The position numbers and the translations under genes are program-made. From assembly GCA_032158295.1 (NCBI GenBank), contig CM063252.1, positions 200,354 through 264,353 on the forward strand: 64,000 nucleotides of DNA. Direction: 5' to 3'. Under the pieces are notes generated by a model. It searched no databases and was not told the DNA's origin. It was given only the letters and a program-made list of their open reading frames with translations. Source of the stretch: Pycnopodia helianthoides (taxonomy: Eukaryota; Echinodermata; Asteroidea; Forcipulatida; Asteriidae). Shown piece by piece: positions 11,621-23,900 of this stretch. Each line of letters begins with the position of its first letter. The first letter of the stretch is position 1.

Positions 11621-11901
11621 CTTTGTTGTCAAGCGGCCTGGCGGGGTCACGGGGTCAGTCAGTGCAGATTTCCGCGTTGTGATTGGTTGAAATGATCACG
11701 TGAACATCCATGTACGCAAGTAAAGAGACTCGAAAAAAGCCAAATAAATGTAGATTTTTCTTTAAAAATCGGGATGCAACGAGTGGGAACACTTCAATTT
11801 ATAAAATATCATATTTTTAAAGACACATTAATGGCACTTTTAAGTTATACCTCACCAGAGACTACGAAAAGTCAACGTAGCGATCGATGCCCTATAGTCT
11901 A

Positions 11902-12218
11902 TAGAGCGGTCAGACACAACATGCCTTACCACTAAGCTGTGGTAGTGATCTGTCGCGCACGTGCCGCAGAGATAGGAGTTTGTGTATGAGCTATGGGGAA
12001 ATATTTTTTCCACCACCCCTCCTGACCAAATTGACGACCCCCGTTGATTGACATCCCTCTTAAAACGTGTGTATTGGTACACTGCAGGATATCACGGAGT
12101 ATCACAGGGTTGGGATCTACCATTTTGAAATTGTTATGGTTTTTTTTAGATATGTGCCAAAGCACTGTGGTTGGGTGCCTCGCTGCTTTTTACCTGTCCC
12201 TTTAGGGGCTCCGTAGAT
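11902..12218 (-). repeat. tRNA-like repeat, proximal half (split by the large transposon)
   Basis: Reverse-complemented, this matches 39405-39680: the text from the AAATGGTAGATCCCAACCC block to a box-A-like AGCTTAGTGGTAAGGC. The outer terminus CTGTCCCTTTAGGGGCTCC (12190-12208) is an imperfect inverted copy of that at 2490-2516. The downstream half, with the box-B-like word, lies at 3640-3759. Confidence 0.7.
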
Positions 12219-12371
12219 CCATGTTTACAAATTCAAAAAAAAAAAAATGTCAAACCCTAACATCCTTCCTTTTAAGTTATTACAGAATCGCTGAAAACAC
12301 TGAATTTATTAAACTAATAATCTGTGTTTATATACAATTCTATAAATCACGGAACAATCTTAATATTCAAA

Positions 12372-13868
12372 GACAATCGAGGATACATGACGATTTTGTG
12401 TAAGCGTGGGCAATTTTGTTTCCCGATATGGATGAAAAGCAATGGCAGCATTTATTTACTTCTTATTATTTTGTTTTAATTGTAGCTAGTTAAATATCAA
12501 TACTACACAAATTTACTGTTTTATTTCAAACTGTTCTTACAACTTATTTATTCCTGGGAAAAGTTGAAGCCGAGGGAAAATACAACGCTCCGGGATCACC
12601 TCGGAGTCGTAGTTTTAACCATAGCACTCGAAGCAGTCAATATTTGTATACTGTAGCGCTCATAATAAGTTACATTTTAAAAAATAAATAACGAAACAAT
12701 CCAATATAATTCTTCTTATGAGTGGTCTGTGTATATATTTGAGTGTGTTCGTTCCTCGTTAGTTTCGCGTTTGCTTCCTTATAATTGACAAGAACACGTC
12801 CATCTTATAACTCAATGTACAGTAATTATAAACAACATTATAATGGGCTGCCAGTAATTGTCAGAATCTTCAGAGTGTACTACCTGGGAAGACAATATCT
12901 GGAATATGTGTGAAACTTTGGTCAGCCCCAGAGTCATCATCATCAAAAGAAACATACAACATCGGAATATAGACGTGTCCATTCAATCACAGCCTAGTAT
13001 TGTTTAACATCAGTAGATAAACTTTAAAGTACAAAAGGTGACCGTATTTCCAATACAAATTTAGATATACGTTTTGGTTCTACATGCGTCGTGTGCCCGG
13101 GAGAATGGCATATAATACTCTACGCCATTCTTCCAGGCACATAGAGAAATTGTTGTTCTAGTAAAAGAAGGTCGTAAGCAATCACATGACTCCTGACCCC
13201 CAAAAACATGAAACTAGTGTTGCAGTTTTGTTTCTAGATTTACCCCAGACACATGTTTTCCCGTTCCCATGCAGCATTTAACATTCCTGTTAAATTGAAA
13301 ACACAACAAAACGATAAAATACTCCTCGCTTAGATTTTGGAAACTTTTTTTTTTTTGCACATTAAATTGCTCAGGCACTTTTTCAAATACGACTTCCACA
13401 CTGGAACGTAGCATTTTATTGGACGATAAGGCAGCTGGACACTGACATTGATTAGTAATGGTATGATGAGGGTCACAGGGAGAGAATAAGACCAGAGTAT
13501 TGTTTTATATGAGATAAGACCACATCGATATTGTTTCAGATCACTTGGCTGGACTCTTGTAATCGTCAAAGACCAGCCAGGGACTAGGCTACTGAATATC
13601 TGTCTAGATACCCATAATAATAGTTGCACAAGACGAAATAGCTTCAAAATTGTTGTATATTTGGTTTGCGGTAACACCATGTGTATAATTGTCTACTTTG
13701 CTGTGTAGATTTTGTTCTTTAGAGAACTGTCTTGCTATTTATTCTATAGCTAGAGAACTGTCCCTGCTTATTAACTACTCCCTGGGCGGGAGGTAGGAAA
13801 TCGGCCTGGACTACTACTTAAGCTTTGTGGATCGGGGGGACTTTTCGTAATTAACTGAACTGCCGCGG
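12372..13868. repeat. Segmental duplication, copy A part 2 (matches 33606-35390)
   Basis: Sequence from the GAGGATACATGACGATTTTGTGTAA region onwards matches 33617-35270 colinearly with few differences. Copy B alone has an extra segment of about 327 bp (34804-35130) between CTCTT and GTAATCGTC. No gene is recognisable: the open frames here are short and not conserved in pattern. The part from 12219 to 12371 is AT-rich spacer. Confidence 0.85.
13650..13868 (+). mobile_element. 3' end of a non-LTR retrotransposon (plus strand)
   Basis: From the TTTGCGGTAACACCATGTG word, this matches the reverse complement of 29276-29515, which is the last codons and 3' untranslated part of the reverse transcriptase at 29.5-30.3 kb. 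It includes the palindromic CTAC/GTAG-rich segments. It is a severely 5'-truncated insertion shared with copy B (35240-35390). Confidence 0.65.
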
Positions 13869-14084
13869 GTAAACCTTGTGTTTCGTAGGGCCAGAGAGTA
13901 AAACCACGGGGGCACGAACTCGGAGCTTGTGGGGGGGTAGGGATCCAGACCATTAATTACATTTTGTTTTACGAGGGTTTTAGTCTGTAGTCCTAGCTAT
14001 TATCCCCTAACTATTGTCACGTTACGTGATGCCTGCGCTACACAACGCGGCGGGACGCGATTTTTTTTCTTTTTCTGCAGCACA

Positions 14085-14161
14085 CGTCGGCTATGGAGTC
14101 AACAGTTATTAAGGGATAGGCTGTTCTTCCTATCCCTTAACTGTTGACTCTATAGCCGACG
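14085..14161. repeat. Near-perfect hairpin with 33-bp arms
   Basis: The left arm 14085-14120 and right arm 14129-14161 are complementary over 33 bp, except for one mismatch and a 3-nt ATT insertion in the left arm. The loop is 8 nt. Arms start with CGTCGGCTAT and end with AAGGGATAGG. It may be the tip of a foldback element; there is no open frame. Confidence 0.8.
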
Positions 14162-17040
14162 ATGTCCACCTAATACAAGTTGATACGGTGGATCGGACTG
14201 TGTTTATGTCGGTTTTTTAATTACACGTGAATTACTGCTTGATGGATATGAATACTGGATCCTCATGCCTCGCCATTGTTATAATTAATACATAAACAGA
14301 CCACCAGTATGCTTACAACAATGTTACATAAACGTGACAGTTGCAACGGCGGGAAAAGCGTATACGCTGACCCTTGACCGCATTTTTTTTCTTCACATTT
14401 TTGTGTTAATTACGTGATATTTTGATGATTATTTTTTTTTACAACAACCACTACACAACCACATTACTAAATTAGATACACATTAACCCGGTATGTCTCT
14501 TTAAAGACAAACCGTCAACTTTGCAGCAGACGTCTTGCACTTAGCGTGACGTATTGCAACCAAACCCTATATTTAAACTCATGCTCATTTATATCGTAAA
14601 CTCTGTCTTGACATTGTAAACCATCTTTAGTTTAGTATGTATTGGTATTGTAGTGGTCTCCTTCCAACACAGTGGAGGATGGAGATTTCAATTAAAATTA
14701 TTATCATCGTTTTTTGGGAAAAGGTAAATTCTTTCTCCGTTCTAGTTTTCAAAGAACAAACTAAGCTTCTCAAATCTAATCGGGTTTGAGTAATTACAAC
14801 GAAACCCTTTTTTAAGGTCAGGTATATTGTGCACATTTATATCAGGATTTTTGATTGTGTAAATGGAACAAACACATTTCACAGATTTATTGGCGGACCT
14901 ATTGTTCAATTGTTCTTTTAGTAGCGTTTCTGACGGAAATCTTCTTCGTGGGAGTGGTACGAGTATACATTTCTCAAGCAGATGAAATTACAAATGTCAA
15001 CTTTTAAATTGTTTTTTTTTCCGTAGGCCTACCATTCATCTCGTTTTCAACAACTAGCCAAAAAGTGGTTGATGTCTTGCCCTGATTTACGTATGACGGG
15101 ACTTTCATTTCGATTTCAGCAATCGAAATAGCCATGGTGGTTGCCAGGGGGTCTCCAATTGCTGTTTTATCAACTTTGACGATGCTTCAAGTTCACCTGC
15201 ATGTTTGTCCCCCATACGGTCAATTAACTTGGGTTGAAGGAAGTTGATTCAAAAGAGGGCGCTATCAGACAAGATTTTTTAGACATTTCGCCGTATGTGG
15301 AATATAAATCTCCGGGGGGGGGGGGCAGAATACCTTGCCACACCACCATGCACTTGAATAGATAATAAGCCTAAGCTTTCAGATTGAAAACAACTTTAAT
15401 CAAAGCAATGGTAAAGTGGCGGAGGCATGTTTCGATTTACCTAATAAATTTAAAGATCACACAGTTACTCAAAAAGAATCGTTTCATTTTTTAATAAAAC
15501 AGCTTACATTTGATTTTTGATTTAATGGGATATGGCAAGGAAAAGGACCTATAAAAAAATACACGGAAAACAACAACAATAGTCTATTTTAAGTTTTATA
15601 ACGACCCCTTATATTTTAAACGTTTTGTTTCTTTTAAAACATTTATTATCTTCTAATTTGACACGGCCCAAACATTAGCAGAAATAAATACCAGGGCAAA
15701 CCAGGGCAAAAGAGAAGCAATGTCACAATTAAAACGAAACACAGGATATAAGTGAAATGTAATAACACGTAAACGCCTCTTATAATTGAAGTGCCAGTAA
15801 AAGAGCTCATGTCAGCTTGCTCAGGGAGCTATAACTTATGTTGAATTTAAACGCACACAAGTTGAAACTCATTGCTCATTGTAAATGAACTTAAATGACT
15901 GACACGAATCTGAATACGAAATAATGTGTGCTTGAAAACAAAATTGAATGCATTTACTAACAGCTAACAAGAAACCCTAGTTTGAGTGGATTAGGGGGAA
16001 ATGCATGCATTTAAATGTGTGTTGATGAAATTGAAATACTTTTTCCTGAAATGGGCCTTGAAAACCTATAACATAATATTGCTTACCGTATTTCAATGAA
16101 TATTATAAACTGATTTTTTTTTTTATTTATGACTGCAGGGGATTTTAAAAGCGCCGCATTTTGAATAAGCTACACAGCACTATAACAACTGTTTTGCCCA
16201 ACGTAAAGACAATGAACTTATTTTGCCATAATTAGCCCTGTGTGGTAACAAAACAAAAATACTCCGCGGAGCGATGCGCAATAATTTCAATGATTTAAAC
16301 ATTGTGTTGTATTCTCTGGTGTAATAGTGTATGGATTTAGGAAGACACCACCTGACCGGTCTGCAGCCGTCAGACGAAAACACATTTTAGGTAATTATTC
16401 GTTCAGTTTTTAGCAAAAAACAGGTGAAACCCTTTAAGTTCTATCCTCAGTCAGGCCCAATTGAATGGCCTATGACCCTTTAGGCAGTATGACCCATGGA
16501 CTCCGAATCTCCAGTTAAAAAGTACTTTCTATGTAGGATAGTGTACAACAAAAATCGCGGTTTCACAGTGTAAAAACATAATAATTAACAAACAAAATTA
16601 AAAACATGTTTTTTTTGTTTTTTTTTTAGTTTTTTTTTTTTTTTTTCCAAACTATCGAACATTATTCAGAGAGACTGTCCGTCTGAGTAGAGAGAAATTG
16701 TGGATAAGGCGCATAAAGACCATTCAACCCCCGTGGTTTGAACATTCAAGAAGGAAATGACTAATAACCCTTTGTCTTTGCCTTCTCCCTTTCCCCCATA
16801 TTTTTAGTCTGCCCTATTAACTAATTATTTACTTTTCTTCCAACCTTCCATTTTGTCCTTTGTGTTTCCAACTTCTTGTGGTCCAACCCCCCCCCCACCC
16901 CCTTTGTCTTCATAATCCCTGCTTACCCCCTGCTCTTTCTGAATGCTTCTTGCTTTTCTCTCTCCACTCTCCTCTATTCATGTTTCTCCACTTGACTGCT
17001 TTTGTCCCCCTTGTATGCATGTATGTGTGTTGTCTTGTCA
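14162..17040. other. Gene-free stretch
   Basis: I find no supported exon. There is a poly-G run (15315-15326), a duplicated ACCAGGGCAAA near 15690, long T runs near 16610-16650, and a pyrimidine-rich strand at 16780-17030 whose open frame shows only low-complexity composition. Confidence 0.5.
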
Positions 17041-17092
17041 TTTAGCCTTCGAGAAAGACTCTGCTAGGGTCGAAACGTCAGGCCACTAACTA
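17041..17092 (+). repeat. GTCGAAACGTCAGGCC-type repeat motif
   Basis: A CTCTGCTAGGGTCGAAACGT segment followed by CAGGCC resembles motifs repeated at 29199-29240 and, in opposite orientation, at 42409-42446 (both with GAAACGT before a purine-rich word). Such motifs occur at termini of Penelope-like and other retroelements and partly match the hammerhead ribozyme core. Here the CTGANGA half is not intact. Confidence 0.35.
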
Positions 17093-19753
17093 ATTTTTTT
17101 GCATTTATACTACAGGTCCTTTTGGTTGGTAATCAGTTTGCAACAGCTAATTCTAATTTCTCAACTTGTATCTAGCTCACAGCAAACCGGCCGGAGGATG
17201 CAACTTGTGGTTCAGCTTGAGACTTCACGATCAAAACGATCAAGAGTGAACAGATAAACAGCCCCATTGTGCACAAAAGTCAACAATACACGACTTCGTT
17301 GTAATTTGGCGTAGAAATTGACACAGGGAAATGAGGAAGAGCCTGTTTGTAAAACCAATATATTATACTAGTAGTGAATGGTATACGATTGAAGGTTGTG
17401 TTTTTCTTCAAATATTGAGCTATGCTGACCTGAATTCTTAAATCCTTAGAAACGGACACGAAGCTGAGTACAAATCTCGGGACGAGTACAGCTACAGACA
17501 TGAACTGAATAGTTCATCAGACTATGTTTGGACTTGTAGTAAAGATCCAAATAATTCTTATCACAGAAAATTTGAGCAAAGAGAACCATTTGATTGAAAT
17601 ATAACAACAATAAAAATGATTTACTCCAGTGTTAAATAAACTTTTTTCTTTGTTAATCCGTGCATTTTTAAATTTAATCCTTACGAAACTACAGAAAAAA
17701 AATTGTTTGCTGTGAATATTTTTCCCGATTAATTCAGTTTATGTGAAATTAACAATACTGTTACATGGTGGGTCTTCATACCACGTCCAGTGCATAAGTT
17801 TACCAAGCTTTCTGGCAGAAAACTTGCTTAGCACTGAAAAAGGGAAATTCGAAGAAATAAATCACTTGCCAAAAAAAAATGTACATCGTCAAAATGATTT
17901 ACTGAAGACGGTCGTAGGATTCTAATCATAGAGTCGAGTTATTATCTCTGACTCATGTTACTTTTACCACAATAATGCTTGGCACAGTGCACTGTTGAGA
18001 CTGATAGGGTGGCTTTACGAGAAGAAATCAATAAAGTTTCCCTTACTCATTCACATATAATTATGTTTGTACTTTAACACGTGTGATGGAAACGTTGATG
18101 AACTTTGGCCTTCAAGTTACATCCTATCTGGCTAAGAGGGATGCATCCGCAGAATGGTCGTATCCGGTTTAGGAACAATAAAAAACTACAACAAACAAAC
18201 AGGGGGTATGTTGACGTATGCGTCTCATAGATGACATACAAACAAAATGTCATTCAATTCTCATGTCTTTTGTGTGTATTTATTAATTGTGTATCGTCTA
18301 AATCGTAATCCTTTACTCAGACTTATATTGTGTGTCCTCATTAACTTGGTCTTGTGTGTGTCCTCTAGAGACATTACTCTGTGCACACATTGTTTTAACA
18401 TTAACTCAACAACACACTTAAAACCCTTAGTTAAAGGAATTGGGCGTAGCGGATGCCTCCCAAATAGAAAAAAAGGACATATCCCTTTAAAGAAAAATTG
18501 TCCAGGCCAATTGGCTTGGCTCTCAACAGATCGTTAACAAACTGCTGCTCCTTGGACTTCCCCAAGTTCTGATAAAAGGAAATGGTTTGAGAAGGAGTGA
18601 GCAGGAGTGGGACAATTGTAATTGTTTATAATGTGTGTTATAGATCATTAAGTCCGACGTGGACCACAATGTCTGACAACCGATTTGAATATTGATATGT
18701 CTAACAAGTCTCCCTACAGACTGAGAATTGACACTCGTAACATTTATTTGATACATTTATTGGCTTGATGTTTCAATAATAGGAATTCAAATATACAGAC
18801 CTCTATATCGTCAAGTCTTTTGAAAATACTTCCTGTCGTATATAAATAACTTCTGTCCAAGTATTTTAAGTGTTTTGCCTGTAGACCGTACAATCTAACT
18901 ATTTTCTTTCCATTGGATTTATCATGAAATTGTAACTCATTTACGACTGTTTTGGTTAAAACCAAAAAATTGTACTTCTTCTGAATAGAATCAATCTTTG
19001 TGATTTAAAGCAAAACAGTCTGATCATTGTTGTCAATTAAATTGTTCACACACAAAGTATCAGACGACATCATAATTGACATTTTATGTTCCTGAAGCTC
19101 AAGAGCGCCAGTTTATGGACACAATAGAGAGACAGGCAGTCTTAGATAAAGAAAATAACAACTTTTCAGCATAAATCTAAACATTGTACTAAAATGAGAC
19201 GTTTTACTTGGTAAAAACCTTAAATGAAACTGTTTGATAAATATAATCAATGATCACTCAGTGGAACAACCTGTAAACCATACAAACACGTGAGAAGGAA
19301 AACCAATTCCCAAAGTGGTTATATTTATTTAAAAACAGTATCATTACATCTTTCCTTAAATCACTATGGCTACATGTAGTATAAGAATGCTCATTTTCTT
19401 TGAACTTAACAAGTTGTTATCTGGACCTAAAAGAGACGTCCAACTTGGCATTGTGACAATATTGCTCCAAAATGAATGAGGTGATTTCACAATTCAAATG
19501 AAAAATTGTTTTCTCTTAATTGAAAGGGTGCAAATTTGCAAATATCTCAACATTTGAATATACTTCCAATTTTGTTTGAAGTGATTCCCAGGAATCGCGG
19601 ACAATATTTGTACCCAACCGTGACCCAAACAAGGGCTTCATCTTAACAAGCTGTTTTCAATATCGTCATTGTGGTTTGTACTGAGATATCGCAGTTTACC
19701 TAAAGTTATATTTTTGCTACTCACGTTTAATATTGGGTCAACACATGGTTCAG
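17093..19753. other. Gene-free stretch
   Basis: AT-rich DNA with only short unsupported open frames. I see no splice-framed exon, RNA gene or clear transposon terminus. Confidence 0.5.
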
Positions 19754-20240
19754 TAGCCTTGATTGCAAGGCTGTGTAATAGTTTGCTTACTATAAAGCTA
19801 AAAATGTGAATAACCACAGCCGCACGAATGCGATGCCCGAATGCAATGCAACTCCTGTTCCGGTCCCCCCGACTGTCTTTAAACACCACACCACGCTCTC
19901 ACCCAAGGAAGCACACAAACGCTCGTTTCCACAGTCCCACACACACCGCTATTCCACACACCGCTACCGCCCACAATCCTAGCCCATGAGCCGTTAGGCG
20001 GCTCACGGGCTAGGATTGTGGGCGATAGCGGTGTGTGGAATAGCGGTGTGTGTGTACGAATGCGTACATTACATCATAGAGGCGCTTTGAGTGTGTGCAT
20101 GGTGAGAGTGCGGTGTGCTATTTTTTTAGAGTCAGTCGGGGGACTGGGGTTGTATCGCATTCGGGCGGCTGAGGTTTTAGTATCCTTGCTCTATGGTTTT
20201 AGCTAGAGTACTTGTCTACACAGCCTTGATATCAAGGCTA
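19754..20240. mobile_element. Long foldback (inverted-repeat) element
   Basis: Two arms of roughly 240 bp meet at a 6-nt centre (about 19993-19998). The central 55 bp of each arm is nearly perfectly complementary (CGCTATTCCACACACCGCTA on the left). The outer parts are diverged but alignable out to the terminal TAGCCTTGAT...AAGGCTGTGTA. There is no coding sequence. It is a non-autonomous foldback or MITE element. Confidence 0.85.
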
Positions 20241-20514
20241 ATGGTTCAGTTTTAGAAGAGTTAATTCAATTCAACTAAAAGTTTTGATCAAACACTCCAA
20301 ACAACCAAACTGTGATTTAAGGAGCGGCTGGCTGCAGCTCTAAGATGCTCTTAATATTGTAGTTATTACCTTATTATGGCCGAGTAAACATCGTAGATAC
20401 CGGTTAATACCCTCACAGCCAGACCTGGGGAGCCTCCGGTGAGCACCACCCCCCCCCCCTTTAATTTACTTTTTTTTTTCTTCTTGTTTTGCCAACTCCG
20501 CTTAGACTACATGA

Positions 20515-20960
20515 TATCCTCAATGAAACCCTCTAGTTTGACATTCTTAAATCACCTTAAATCTCGAGTTCAGTACAGGTCAGGCCTAATTTGCGAAAGG
20601 TTGAAGTCCAACCGAAGCTGATTCATGTGTGTACCATAAGCCCATTGGGCTGTGCACAGATGTAATTCCTTGAGTTTCACATCAGCCAGACTATAGGCAA
20701 AGCTCAGCAGCTGTATTGAAACAGACTGGTGCTGTCTGCCACTGTTTTATGTCCATGTTTCAAAGCGACTGTTTCATGTACTGCTTCCATACATCTATGT
20801 AGACCATTAGAAAAAAGGATTGTGTCCACCAAACAGTGTTTTATACGCGTTATAAAAAGTGCCCACTGGAGGCTCCTCATGTGCAGCTTGTTTCATTTTT
20901 GTATTTATTGATTTGTATATTATTTTGGGGGGATGCTGCTCGCAGGGTTTTAAGTTTGGT
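20515..20960 (+). repeat. Dispersed repeat, copy 1 (matches 58800-59410)
   Basis: It shares with 58800-59410 the ordered words TCCTCAATGAAACCCTCTAG, ACAGGTCAGGC, AAGCCCATTG, TGTTTTATGTCCATGTTTCA and GGATTGTGTC, with indels between. It is a transposable-element relic of unknown class; open frames within it are not conserved between copies. Confidence 0.7.
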
Positions 20961-23900
20961 GTGATGATTATGTTGGATGACACTTCCACATGTTTTTGTT
21001 GTTGTTGACAACTGTACAATGTGAATCAACGACCACCTTTTCAAAAAAACTCATTGTTTTATCAAACGATCAAGTTTAATTGAAGTATTTTAGTTGAATT
21101 ATGTTATATAATTATTTGTAAGGTTGGATGTTACATTTTAATGTTTTACTATTTTGTTCCTTTCGTTTATTAAAATAGGACGAGTGGAAACTGAAATGGA
21201 TATGTGAATAGTAATTAATGACATAATTTATAACATAAGTATTCTGTTTGAAATTTATGGTTAACTACACTTGTAAAAACTAACGATGATCACAGCGGGT
21301 TTAGTTTCAATTCCCTGTAACAAAAATCTTTAAGATTAGACAATTCTGATGAAAAACAATTTACACTGCTGTTGCCCATATACAGCACTTAGTTTGTTTA
21401 GATGCATTCAAACCAGTAGGTTGGTTTTAAGAATAATTTGTTGTATTGTACCTAGAATATTTTTTCAAGTGAATTCATCCATGTACATTGTACGCGTTTG
21501 CAATGAATGAACATCCAGGGCGCTGTGACTAGTGTTATGTAAGATGTAGTAAGATGTAGTAAATATTAAGCTGTACATGTACATGGGATGCATACATCCG
21601 ATGCATGTACCGAGCAAAACACCATGGTCTTGGAACCAAGACTATATTGTACCTAGAATGTTTCTTCAAGTGAAGTCATCATGTAAGATGTAGTAAATAT
21701 TAATATGATACTTTGAAGTATGCAGGACCCCAAAGGAAACGGTTGTTACGTTTGGGCAAATCGTAATAAATTTTAAACAAATCCATAATTTACAATATAA
21801 ATATTGACAGAAGTAGTATCACAAAATCTCAGCCGTTTTACAAACCGAACCTTCATGTAATTACTCAGTACGTGATGTAATGTGGTGTTTAGAATGTCTG
21901 CTTGTAAATGCTTTCCCATCAATAGCTTCACTTAATTTTCTATTCATTAATAATCGTTCCCGATGTTAAATTTTTACATAAAATACGGAACAATTCCTCC
22001 AGAAGTATAAATAAAAAGTAACCTGATTTATGTTGCCCCACATCCTTGATTAAAACATAATGACTCTAATGATGAATAAATATCAAACATTTAGGGCGTG
22101 GCCCCTAACTTTAGAGGGCGCAACTTTGTAACATTGTTGAACACTTGAGACGTGTATGAGCCAGACTGGAATGTAGGAGTGAGGAGTCCCAATAATTAGT
22201 CACATACAGTAACGGATAATGTTAGGACGCGTCCGATTCAAGCGACTTTGGCTACGACTAAGGCCGTTTGGTTGCTGTGACAACTTGAAGATGGTTCTTT
22301 TAGCAATCCAGCCGTAGCCACTGCCGAAGCCGTTAAGCCATGATCATTCCTCATTTTGAGATTACTTGGAAACATTTAATTGTTGAGATCTTTACCAAAG
22401 AAGACTGCATTAAGGGACGGATTCAATCGAATAAAGCACACAGTATGGTCAAACCCTTACCATTAGTCTTCATCCAAGACGTTACTATCTTATAAACATA
22501 AAGTCGCCATTTGACAAACAAGAAACAACTCAACGACAGAGGGCACACCGTGTTATCCATTCCAAAGTGGAACTTCCCATGTTAAAACAAAACACACAAC
22601 GATTACTGTTGTGTTGTTGTTGTCCTTTGAGTTGGGGCTGTTCAACCAATCCCAATCGTGAAAGTAGTCAATTAACTAAACAAGTCATTTGAAAAGCAGC
22701 CAGCTGAGATGTATACTTTAACACAAATTGTTAATCTAGTTCCTTCCAAAAAAATGGCAGTTCAACTTGGCAAGGTTTTCTTTCGTTTAAAGCGTATAAC
22801 AATAGTGTGTGATGTGATGTTTTAAAATACTTAAGATACAAAATACCACAATTTGTATTTGTAACTTCAGTATCATCATGACAACCTAAAGCACTACAAA
22901 GTTAAATGCGCCCATGGTTTTGTTTGCCCTTATCACAAAGGTTTAACAGTTGAGGGTAGACGCTCTACCCGATTAATTAAATCGGCTCATTTTTGAAACA
23001 ATTCTCATGTGACTTGATACTCATTCAATTTACTCGATCGATGTATTTGTCGTCCTTTGTGCTGACTGTCGAATGTGCCATATGTTTACTTTTTGTCACT
23101 GTCATTTTGTAATCGATGTCATGTCAGTGTTTACATGAATGCGATGGGGTATCACTGTCACCATTTGTGATCAAGTTTAAACCGCTCATGATAACCAAAG
23201 CCATGATCAGGGATGAAGGGTCGACAGGTGTCATTCGATGCCACGGTAATCAGTATGTGACAAAAATGATCTTGTTATCAATGTATTTTTGATTTTTTTT
23301 TAAAGATCAGAATAATATTGGTTATAATAAGGAAGTGTATGAACATTGCAAACCAATGTCGTGTATACGAATGCCAGCCAGTATGAGGAAGTATTATTGT
23401 TTATTTTCAGCACAATGTATGCTTCTATTTTGACCAAATTATAAACACAATGGCAGTTGCACTCTTACATTTGCTTATTCGATATGTTGCAATTTAAGGC
23501 AAACCATGTAATATTATATATAATAAGAGCGAAATTTAGAAAGGTTTGTCGCACACACAGAAGCAAAGAATCTTGGAAAATGATTGTCCATCCACGTGAC
23601 ATAATAATGAGAACCTTAATGTCAAACGAAAGCAGTGCAAATAAAACTGACTATAATGAGCACAACCTCCTCAGATTTCTCCCAAAATGTGCCTAGTTGA
23701 AGTCAACAACCTTAGGGGCACACTATTTGAGCCATTTATCAACAATCCATAAATCTCCGGACCTTCAAAATCTTTGATTTACAGAAAAAGCTGTGTGTTT
23801 ACATGTTAGTATTGAGACATGGCACATTAGTATTTAATGAAGTGGACTCAAGATGTCGCAACTTCCTCAATATACGGCTCTGTGTAGAGGCTGCCGTGTG

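Larger units (their letters stand above)
3760..11901 (-). mobile_element. Large TIR DNA transposon, Academ-like (XPG/FEN-nuclease type)
   Basis: Both ends carry the inverted terminal sequence TAGACTATAGGGCATCG, and both have a second block further in (TTTCGTAGTCTC, then GGTATAAC). The element is flanked by TAG at 3757-3759 and 11902-11904. The related repeat at 39.4-39.8 kb has a single CTAG at the equivalent place (39678-39681), so it represents an empty target. Length is 8,142 bp. Inside is a single two-exon minus-strand gene of about 1,640 codons with an XPG/FEN-like nuclease region and a C-terminal Cys-rich segment. The nuclease, the 3-bp target duplication and the size fit what I know of the Academ superfamily (AcademX group). 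I did not recognise a DDE triad with certainty, so the superfamily is an inference. A MITE sits in its 3' part (4968-5340). Confidence 0.7.

Noticed and set aside
16860..17045. Plus-strand hydrophobic frame
   Set aside because: It is a pyrimidine-rich low-complexity stretch with no homology signal and no gene structure around it.
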